A DNA stretch of 5,049 nucleotides from Deltaproteobacteria bacterium (GTDB taxonomy: Bacteria; Desulfobacterota; Desulfomonilia; UBA1062): assembly GCA_003643935.1 (NCBI GenBank), contig QMLJ01000122.1:1-5049 (forward strand). Direction: 5' to 3'. The notes below the pieces were generated by a model that was not told the DNA's origin, did no database searches, and saw nothing but the letters and a program-made list of their open reading frames with translations. Positions 1-5,049 of the stretch are shown one piece after another. The position numbers and the translations under genes are program-made. How positions within the stretch are numbered: the first letter of the stretch is position 1; every line of letters starts with the position of its first letter.

Positions 1-1361
1 GTTTTGCCGTAATAAACTATAAGGAGGTGGATCCACGTTTCGGCACGTGGGAAGACATACGCAGGATCTCAAGAGATTATCACCTCATGGTCGACCTGGT
101 CCTTAACCATGTATCCAGCCAGTCAAAATGGTTCCAGAGATTCCTTAGGGGTGACAAGCGTTACCGAAATTACTTTATATGGTATAACAGGAATGTCCAG
201 ATGCCTGAGGTATTCAGGCCAAGGGAGACACCACTGCTCACAAGGTTCGAGACCGCCATGGGGGCTAAGTATGTGTGGACAACGTTCAGCTCCGACCAGA
301 TTGACCTGAACTATAAAAACCCTGAGGTGCTTATGAGGATAATAGACGTCCTCCTTTTCTACCTCTCCCACGGGGTTGAAATCATCCGTCTTGATGCCAT
401 AGGCTACATATGGAAAGAACCCCACACCAGCTGCGTGAACCTCTCCAAGACACATCAGATAGTAAAGCTCTTCCGAAAGATCCTGGAGTACGTTGCCCCA
501 TATGCATTGTTACTTACCGAGGCAAACTTCCCGTACAAGGATAACATATCATACTTCGGGGAAGGTGATGAGGCACACATGGTATATCAATTTGCACTCC
601 CACCACTGGTGCTGGATGCATTTGCCCGTAAAGACGCCTCGCACATACACAGGGTCATCAAGAGGACCAGGGAGGATCTGCTCTTCTTTGATTTCCTTGC
701 ATCCCATGATGGAATAGGATTGCCCGGTGCAAGGGGTATACTAACTAAAGAACAGATAGAAAACCTTGTGCACCTCGCCAAGGAACACGGTGGGCTTGTC
801 TCTTACATGGAGAAAGACGGTAAAAAGGAGCCGTATGAACTTAACATCACTTACTTTGACGCCATAAACGACCCCAGAGACCAATCAGATCCTCACCAGG
901 TAAAGAGGTTCATAGCATCTCAGGCAACTATGCTGAGCTTGAGAGGTGTACCAGGTATTTACATACATAGCCTGCTAGGTTCACGGAATTACTACGAAGG
1001 TGTGAAGAAAACCGGGATAAAGCGAATGATCAACAGGCAGAAATTACACATGGATGACCTTAAGAAAGAGCTCAAGGATATTAAGTCATTACGCCACCAG
1101 GTGTTTGAGAATTTCCTTGCCCTGCTGGATTCCAGGAAAAGGATACGCTCATTCCATCCTGGAGGATCAAAGAGGGTGGTGGATATAGACAGAAGGCTCG
1201 TATCCATTGAGCGTAGATTCGGCAGGGAAAAGATACTTGCCATAATAAACGTGAGCGATGAGACCATAGACCTCCCTCGGTATGAATTGAGGTTTGACCT
1301 GATTAAACGCTCACTTTTTGACGGAAAGGTGGATCCCTACGGGGTCTATGCATTGGAGTAA
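1..1361 (+). CDS. GH13 subfamily 18 glycoside phosphorylase (sucrose / glucosylglycerate phosphorylase-like), 5' partial
   Basis: This is the C-terminal 452 residues of a GH13_18 enzyme; such enzymes reversibly phosphorolyse an alpha-glucoside to alpha-glucose 1-phosphate in the cytoplasm. The frame is open to the window edge (first full codon at 3-5, reading FAVINYKEVDPRFGTW), so the GTG at 27 is internal. Visible GH13 motifs, in fragment numbering: DLVLNH (31-36), the subfamily-typical RPRETPLLT (72-80), RLDAIGY with nucleophile Asp131, TEAN with acid/base Glu173, SHDGIGL with transition-state Asp236, then RGVPGIYIHSLLGSRN (314-329) and a C-terminal beta domain ending in ALE. All three catalytic acids are present. 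Family members run about 490-590 residues, so roughly the first 100 or so are missing (inference). The ELNITYFDA stretch and the SRN loop resemble glucosylglycerate-type phosphorylases (E. coli YcjM relatives) as much as classical sucrose phosphorylases. Family membership is firm; acceptor specificity is not settled. The gene ends with TAA and is convergent with hflC. Confidence 0.93.
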   Translation, partial: FAVINYKEVDPRFGTWEDIRRISRDYHLMVDLVLNHVSSQSKWFQRFLRGDKRYRNYFIWYNRNVQMPEVFRPRETPLLTRFETAMGAKYVWTTFSSDQIDLNYKNPEVLMRIIDVLLFYLSHGVEIIRLDAIGYIWKEPHTSCVNLSKTHQIVKLFRKILEYVAPYALLLTEANFPYKDNISYFGEGDEAHMVYQFALPPLVLDAFARKDASHIHRVIKRTREDLLFFDFLASHDGIGLPGARGILTKEQIENLVHLAKEHGGLVSYMEKDGKKEPYELNITYFDAINDPRDQSDPHQVKRFIASQATMLSLRGVPGIYIHSLLGSRNYYEGVKKTGIKRMINRQKLHMDDLKKELKDIKSLRHQVFENFLALLDSRKRIRSFHPGGSKRVVDIDRRLVSIERRFGREKILAIINVSDETIDLPRYELRFDLIKRSLFDGKVDPYGVYALE

Positions 1362-1391
1362 ATGCCTGCTTAAGAAAAACAATCTAAACTA

Positions 1392-1433
1392 GGCCTGGCT
1401 CCTGAGCTCTTATTACTTACCTCCCGCCAGGCC
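1392..1433. terminator. Possible convergent-gene terminator: inverted repeat with long loop
   Basis: GGCCTGGC at 1392-1399 pairs perfectly with GCCAGGCC at 1426-1433, giving an 8-bp GC-rich stem around a 26-nt loop. The structure spans the convergent junction, and its right arm lies inside the last codons of hflC (Pro-Gly-Gly-Arg), with the hflC stop in the loop. On the minus strand a TTTTT run follows about 16 bases after the stem; on the plus strand no T-run follows. The long loop and displaced T-run make it a poor match to a standard intrinsic terminator, so its role as a terminator or 3'-end-stabilising structure is only inferred. Confidence 0.3.
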
Positions 1434-2379
1434 CGGGTATGGTCTTTATGAAACCGTAGAAATCAGAATCTGTACCCATGATGATGATACTATTCTTGAA
1501 AGACATTGTCCTGTACACGTCAAGGGTCTTAAAAAACGCGTAAAATTCAGGTGCCTTGTTGTAGGCCTCTCCATATATCTTCGTTGCCTGGGCATCTGCT
1601 ATACCGCGTATCTCTTCTGCCTTCCTGTATGCATTGGATCTTATTGACTTTAGCTCCTTTTCCATCTGCCCCAGGATCTCCGCCTTTTCACCCTCCCCCT
1701 CTGACCTGTACTGTGCTGCCTTCCTCTTCCTCTCTGATATCATCCTTTCATAAACCTTCTTTCTCACCCTTTCCACATAATTGAGCCTCTTTATACGAAC
1801 ATCCACAAGCTCCATCCCAAATTCCGGCATGGCCTTTGATGCCTCCAGAAGGATTGCACGCGTAATCTTTTCCCTGCCCAAGACTATTTTACTTCCGCCA
1901 ACTTCCTGGGAAAATGGATATCCCACCATACTCTTTTCCTGCTTCTCAAGGGCCTGTGTAGAACTCCTTACAAGTTCTACCAGGGGGTTGGCAGATACAT
2001 AGTCCCTCACCACTGCATCAATGGTATCGTCCAGTTTTATGTATGCCTGCTCGTATGTACCTATTACCTGCAGGAACCTGAGAGGGTCCTTTATCCGCCA
2101 CCTTGCAGTGGTGTCGACCCATATAAATCTTTTATCTCGTGTCGGTATCTCCTTTGGATCGCCATCCCACCTGAGCAACCTCTTTTCGTATCTGTGGACC
2201 TTCTGTATAAAGGGGAGTTTGAAGTATAGCCCTGAGCTAGCCTTGGGTTTGTCCACAGGCTTTCCAAACTGTGTTATAACTACCTGCTCCCATTCTCTCA
2301 CCGTGTAAAACGAATCTGTAGCAAGGATTATAAAGATAAAGACAAATATGCCCAGGATAAAAAAGAATGATTTCTTCAT
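1417..2379 (-). CDS. hflC: HflC, SPFH/band 7 membrane protein, FtsH protease modulator
   Basis: This is a full-length HflC of 320 residues, close to the roughly 330 of E. coli HflC. A short Lys-Lys N-terminus leads into a single hydrophobic segment (about residues 4-20), typical of a signal-anchor that places the rest on the periplasmic side. The SPFH/band 7 domain begins at VREWEQVVITQFGKPV (27-42) and includes PGLYFKLPF-like residues (SGLYFKLPF, 49-57), TARWRIKDP (91-99) and LVDVRIKRLNY (191-201). A charged helical region with ERMISERKRKAAQYRSEGEG (211-230) follows, rich in Glu, Lys and Ala, then ADAQATKIYGEAY and the C-terminal DSDFYGF (304-310) characteristic of HflC. The ATG overlaps the hflK TGA as ATGA, and GAGGGGGG six bases upstream is the ribosome binding site. 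By family knowledge HflC assembles with HflK into a cage around FtsH and restrains or routes proteolysis of membrane substrates. The C-terminus is a short Pro-Gly tail. Confidence 0.96.
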   Translation of the reverse strand: MKKSFFFILGIFVFIFIILATDSFYTVREWEQVVITQFGKPVDKPKASSGLYFKLPFIQKVHRYEKRLLRWDGDPKEIPTRDKRFIWVDTTARWRIKDPLRFLQVIGTYEQAYIKLDDTIDAVVRDYVSANPLVELVRSSTQALEKQEKSMVGYPFSQEVGGSKIVLGREKITRAILLEASKAMPEFGMELVDVRIKRLNYVERVRKKVYERMISERKRKAAQYRSEGEGEKAEILGQMEKELKSIRSNAYRKAEEIRGIADAQATKIYGEAYNKAPEFYAFFKTLDVYRTMSFKNSIIIMGTDSDFYGFIKTIPGPGGR

Positions 2380-2393
2380 TTCAATCCCCCCTC
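2376..2393 (-). promoter_or_regulatory. hflK-hflC translational coupling site (ATGA overlap and G-rich Shine-Dalgarno)
   Basis: The hflK stop TGA (2378-2376) and the hflC start ATG (2379-2377) share bases as ATGA. The hflC ribosome binding site, GAGGGGGG at 2393-2386 on the minus strand, is embedded in the last hflK codons (Glu-Gly-Gly) with a six-base spacer. This arrangement normally lets a terminating ribosome restart, which would keep the two cage subunits near equal amounts; the stoichiometry role is inference. Confidence 0.8.
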
Positions 2394-3425
2394 TTTCATG
2401 AGCTCCGGGTTCAGCTGTAACAGGGGAAGAATAGACTTTTGCTTGCTATCTACAACATAGATCTTGTTCGCCTGAGGCAAGATAGCCTGAAGGGTCTCGA
2501 TATAGAGTCTTCTCTTGGTTACTTCCCTGGCCTTCTTGTATTCATTAAGCACGTCCAAAAACCTTGCAACATCCCCTTTTGCCATGTTTACCCTTTCCAG
2601 GGCATAACCCCTTGCTTTGTTGATTGTCCTCTCGGCCTCGCCCTTTGCCCTGGGAATCTCCTTGTTGTAAGTTTCCTGGGCCTGGTTGATAAGTCTTTCC
2701 CTCTCCTGCTGAGCCTCGTTCACCTCGTTGAACGCACCTTTTACAGCTTCAGGTGGCACAACGTTCTGAAGTCTCACGTTGGCAATCTTTATCCCGCTAT
2801 TATAATCATCAAGGATATTCTGCAGTTCTTTACGAAACTGCTTGTTTACCTCTTCCCTGTTCTGGAGGATATAGTCAAAGGTATGGTTACCAACGATACG
2901 CCTTATGACTGACTCACTTATATCCCTTAGTGCCTGGATCGGGGCCTTGATGCTAAACAGGTATTTCTTAGGATCTTCCCTCCGATACTGTACTATCCAC
3001 TCCACGTCAATGACGTTTAGATCGCCTGTTAGCATAAGTGATTCGCGCTCTGTAGCCGGGCTCTTCTCGAACTCGCTACGAATACCCTGGCTTACACTCC
3101 TGAAACCGAATGCCTCTGTATCTATCTTGTCCGTGTACACGCTGTAGACCTTGTCCACGCCAAATGGCACCTTGAAATGAAAGCCAGGCATTACAGTACC
3201 TGCGTACCTGCCGAACCTTAGTATAACCCCGCGGTGGCCCGTGGAAATCGTGTACATGGATGTAGAGATACCCAGGATGACCAAAAAGGCTATAAGCAAT
3301 ATGATCCAGAACTTTCCTTTTCCAAGCCCTGACTTACCTATCCTGGATGTGGCCATACGTACAACATTACCAACACTAGGATACTCCCCTTGCCCCTCAT
3401 ATTCATCGTCTGGATCCCAAGGCAT
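2376..3425 (-). CDS. hflK: HflK, SPFH/band 7 membrane protein, partner of HflC
   Basis: This is a complete HflK of 349 residues, shorter than the 419 of E. coli because the Gly-rich N-terminal tail is brief: MPWDPDDEYEGQG followed by a basic Gly/Lys linker (25-38). One transmembrane helix lies at about 39-57. The SPFH domain starts at STGHRGVILRFGRY (61-74), continues with PGFHFKVPFGVDKVY (80-94), MLTGDLNVIDVEWIVQYR (131-148) and IANVRLQNVVPPEAV (214-228). A Gln/Glu/Lys/Ala-rich coiled-coil helix spans about 232-300 (EAQQERERLINQAQETYNKE, KGEAERTINKARG). The C-terminus has the HflK signature VDSKQKSILPLLQL (325-338). The ATG at 3425 is supported by AAGGAG seven bases upstream. It is co-transcribed with hflC, which it overlaps by four bases. 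By family knowledge HflK and HflC alternate in a large periplasmic dome that encloses FtsH hexamers. Its own promoter appears to lie in the 150-bp gap upstream. Confidence 0.96.
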   Translation of the reverse strand: MPWDPDDEYEGQGEYPSVGNVVRMATSRIGKSGLGKGKFWIILLIAFLVILGISTSMYTISTGHRGVILRFGRYAGTVMPGFHFKVPFGVDKVYSVYTDKIDTEAFGFRSVSQGIRSEFEKSPATERESLMLTGDLNVIDVEWIVQYRREDPKKYLFSIKAPIQALRDISESVIRRIVGNHTFDYILQNREEVNKQFRKELQNILDDYNSGIKIANVRLQNVVPPEAVKGAFNEVNEAQQERERLINQAQETYNKEIPRAKGEAERTINKARGYALERVNMAKGDVARFLDVLNEYKKAREVTKRRLYIETLQAILPQANKIYVVDSKQKSILPLLQLNPELMKEGGLK

Positions 3426-3432
3426 AGAATCA

Positions 3433-3438
3433 CTCCTT
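3433..3438 (-). promoter_or_regulatory. hflK ribosome binding site
   Basis: AAGGAG on the minus strand (3438-3433) sits seven bases before the ATG at 3425. This strong match fixes the hflK start and argues against the in-frame internal Met at residue 24. Confidence 0.75.
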
Positions 3439-3458
3439 CCTCAATCGTATAACTAGTA

Positions 3459-3486
3459 AAGATATAGGCGTTATGGTATAAGTCAA
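3459..3486 (-). promoter_or_regulatory. Candidate sigma-70-type promoter for hflKC, with AT-rich upstream tract
   Basis: On the minus strand TTGACT (3486-3481, five of six to the -35 consensus) is separated by 16 bases from TATCTT (3464-3459, four of six to the -10 consensus). Transcription would start near 3452 and leave a leader of about 25-30 bases containing the AAGGAG site. Upstream, an A8 run merging into the palindrome AATAATTATT (3513-3498) resembles a distal UP element or a bent tract. An alternative -10, TATATC, would give a 14-base spacer and is less likely. This is read by eye; there is no direct evidence of transcription. Confidence 0.42.
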
Positions 3487-3575
3487 GCCATCCAGGGAAT
3501 AATTATTTTTTTTGTGACTGTTTCCAGCAAAAAGGGTTGTAATGGTCGAACCTGACTATTCCCCTCTTGGCTTGT

Positions 3576-5049
3576 CTATTTACTGTCCAGGACGTTTCTT
3601 ACCTTTAAGGCAATCTCCCGTAGCATGAAAGGCTTCATTATAAAGCCCTTTATGCCTGTTCTGCCTGCATCCTCGCTGGTTACCTTGTCATTATAGCCAG
3701 TGCATAGTATGATGGGCACATCCGGCCTGATTTTTACAATCTCCCTTGCCAAGGTCCTACCATCCATCAAAGGCATAACCATGTCGGTAATAACAAGGTC
3801 GATCCCTTTTGGTTCAAGACGAAACACGTTCAGCGCGTCAGTGCTGTTGCTGAATGCCATGACCTTGTAGCCAAGCCTCTCCAGCATGTCCTTGCCAATC
3901 TTTAATACAATATCCTCGTCGTCCACCAAGAGTATATTCTCTCTACCCCTTGGTAGCTCATCGGTATCAGCATGCATATCCTCAGGCTCTTCCCTAGCAT
4001 CTGTAACCGGGAGATATACATTGAAACTGGAACCCTTGCCAAGGACACTGTCCACTGTTACCGCACCCCTATACTTTCTCACTATGCCGTTCACTATGGC
4101 AAGGCCCAGTCCAGAACCTTCTCCCACATCCTTTGTGGTAAAATACGGGTCAAATATCCTGTCCTTTATGTCAGGAGATATGCCAGAGCCAGTATCCCTT
4201 ACCTGGAGCACCACATACGTGCCAGATAACAGGCCATGCGTTAAAAGGGGTGAATCTCCACCCACGTATACCCTTTTCAACCTCACATCAAGCATTCCAC
4301 CCTTACTACCCATTGCATGGAGTGCATTCGTGCACAGATTCATCAGGACCTGTTCTAAAAGGCTAGGATCAGCATCAACCAGGCCGGCCTTATAATCCAG
4401 GTCTTTATGGATCTCTATGGTGGCAGGCATGGTTGCCCTCAACATCTTCAGGGTCTCATCCACCAGGCTAGCCATGTCAACTGATCTACGTTTACCAATG
4501 TCCTGCCTGCTGAAACTAAGTATCCGCCTTACAAGTTTTCTTGCCTTGAGTGCTGCCTCCTCTGCATTGCAGACCTTCTCGTAGATCTTGCCGTTGGTCT
4601 CCAAGTATGTCTTTACAAGGCTTATATTGCCGAGGATGGCTGTTAATATGTTATTGAAATCGTGTGCAATACCACCCGCAAGTGTGCCTATTGCCTCCAG
4701 CTTTTGGGCATGGAGGAGCTGGCGCTCCAGCTCTTCCATGCGCTTGCGGTCAGTAATATCTCTAATCATACCCCTGAAACCGACCTTTCGGCCTCCAGCA
4801 TCCCTAATGAGCGAGATAGAGGTCTCAATGGCCCTCTTCGAGCCGTCTTTTCTTGTTATCTCCCAGTCAAAACCTTTCTCAGGCTCTCCGGTTACGTATA
4901 CCCTTTTAAAGATCTGCCTCACCTCTTTCAGACTCTCACCGTCCATAAATACGCGGCCGCTTTTGTCCAAAAGGTCTTTCGACGGATATCCCAAGATTCT
5001 GTATAGAGACTTGTTTGCAAAGGTTAGCTTGCCTGTTTTATCCGTCTCA
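3576..5049 (-). CDS. PAS-domain hybrid sensor histidine kinase with C-terminal receiver domain, 5' partial
   Basis: The visible 490 residues carry the C-terminal part of a hybrid histidine kinase. The frame is open to the window edge, and residues before the TTG at 4994 still read as PAS (FANKSLYRILGY, 10-21), so that TTG is internal. In order: a PAS domain with PAC tail (about 1-102, ending MIRDITDRK); a dimerisation/phosphoacceptor helix with GGIAHDFNNIL and phospho-accepting His129; a HATPase with N-box NLCTNALHAM (Asn237/Asn241), G1 DTGSGI (285-290), F-box FDPYFTTK (299-306) and G2 GEGSGLGLAI (309-318); an acidic linker; and a receiver domain (371-488) with Asp376/Asp377, phospho-acceptor Asp422 in VITDMVMP, Thr450 and Lys472 in MKPF. 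All key residues are present, so kinase and receiver look active. No transmembrane segment is visible in this part; the sensor N-terminus and ligand are unknown. There is no output domain, so it probably signals through a separate Hpt or response regulator. The gene ends with TAG, 150 bases before hflK. Confidence 0.94.
   Translation of the reverse strand, partial: ETDKTGKLTFANKSLYRILGYPSKDLLDKSGRVFMDGESLKEVRQIFKRVYVTGEPEKGFDWEITRKDGSKRAIETSISLIRDAGGRKVGFRGMIRDITDRKRMEELERQLLHAQKLEAIGTLAGGIAHDFNNILTAILGNISLVKTYLETNGKIYEKVCNAEEAALKARKLVRRILSFSRQDIGKRRSVDMASLVDETLKMLRATMPATIEIHKDLDYKAGLVDADPSLLEQVLMNLCTNALHAMGSKGGMLDVRLKRVYVGGDSPLLTHGLLSGTYVVLQVRDTGSGISPDIKDRIFDPYFTTKDVGEGSGLGLAIVNGIVRKYRGAVTVDSVLGKGSSFNVYLPVTDAREEPEDMHADTDELPRGRENILLVDDEDIVLKIGKDMLERLGYKVMAFSNSTDALNVFRLEPKGIDLVITDMVMPLMDGRTLAREIVKIRPDVPIILCTGYNDKVTSEDAGRTGIKGFIMKPFMLREIALKVRNVLDSK

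Larger units (their letters stand above)
3426..3575. other. Intergenic region between kinase gene and hflK
   Basis: These 150 bases separate the kinase stop from the hflK start, both genes reading leftward. The half near hflK holds the candidate promoter and the ribosome binding site. In the half near the kinase, minus-strand AAGAGGG (3568-3562) can pair with CCCTTTT (3536-3530) with one G-U wobble across a 25-base loop, and the T-run lies in the 3' arm. That is at best a weak terminator for the kinase gene. Read-through from the kinase into hflKC therefore cannot be excluded. No small gene or tRNA was seen. Confidence 0.5.

Noticed and set aside
21..29. AAGGAG immediately followed by GTG, looking like a Shine-Dalgarno site and start codon for the first gene
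   Set aside because: There is no spacer between the motif and the GTG, and the frame continues upstream to the window edge with family-typical residues (FAVINYKEVDP). It encodes Lys-Glu-Val inside the enzyme.
27..1336. Repeated GTGGATCC at 27 and again near 1329
   Set aside because: Both copies encode Val-Asp-Pro in the same gene and the flanks do not match, so this is a chance short repeat.
2439..2912. 157-codon plus-strand open frame opposite hflK
   Set aside because: It lies fully antisense to a well-supported gene and its translation shows no recognisable domain; it is a shadow of hflK.
3541..3556. GGTTCGA on the minus strand, resembling a tRNA T-loop
   Set aside because: Flanking bases do not form a five-base-pair T-stem and no acceptor or anticodon arm can be folded around it.
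3886..4395. 169-codon plus-strand open frame opposite the kinase
   Set aside because: It is antisense to the conserved HATPase and linker region, Ser/Pro/Thr-rich as expected for a shadow frame, with no recognisable family.
4992..4994. TTG as start codon of the histidine kinase
   Set aside because: The upstream codons to the window end are open and complete a recognisable PAS motif, so the TTG is an internal Leu and the gene is truncated by the window.

Overview
This window reads as an ordinary stretch of bacterial chromosome. It has moderate GC content, dense gene packing, and frequent AGG (Arg) and ATA (Ile) codons in all four genes. The protein set is an HflK/HflC membrane pair, a PAS-containing hybrid histidine kinase of the 'GGIAHDFNN' type and a GH13 subfamily 18 phosphorylase. 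It suggests a Gram-negative, possibly thermophilic lineage such as Thermodesulfobacteriota (former Deltaproteobacteria) or Nitrospirota. That placement is inference from protein style; there is no rRNA or other marker here. Composition looks uniform across the genes, and I see no sign of mobile DNA.

Layout: bases 1-1361 (+) hold the C-terminal part of a sucrose-phosphorylase-like enzyme (GH13_18) whose 5' end lies outside the window. A 55-bp convergent gap follows, with a long-loop inverted repeat that runs into the neighbouring gene. On the minus strand, read right to left, come a 5'-truncated hybrid sensor histidine kinase (5049-3576), a 150-bp intergenic region with a plausible promoter, hflK (3425-2376) and hflC (2379-1417). 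hflK and hflC overlap by four bases (ATGA) and are clearly one translationally coupled unit.

How they work together: HflK and HflC are expected to form the large SPFH-family cage in the inner membrane that surrounds and modulates the FtsH protease; ftsH itself is not in the window. The kinase is a phosphorelay input protein with a C-terminal receiver but no visible output domain, so its partner lies elsewhere. The phosphorylase probably handles a glucoside such as sucrose or glucosylglycerate by reversible phosphorolysis to alpha-glucose 1-phosphate. It is transcribed convergently, so nothing here ties it to the hfl operon. I found no RNA genes, CRISPR arrays, insertion sequences or undescribed system; the findings listed are modest.
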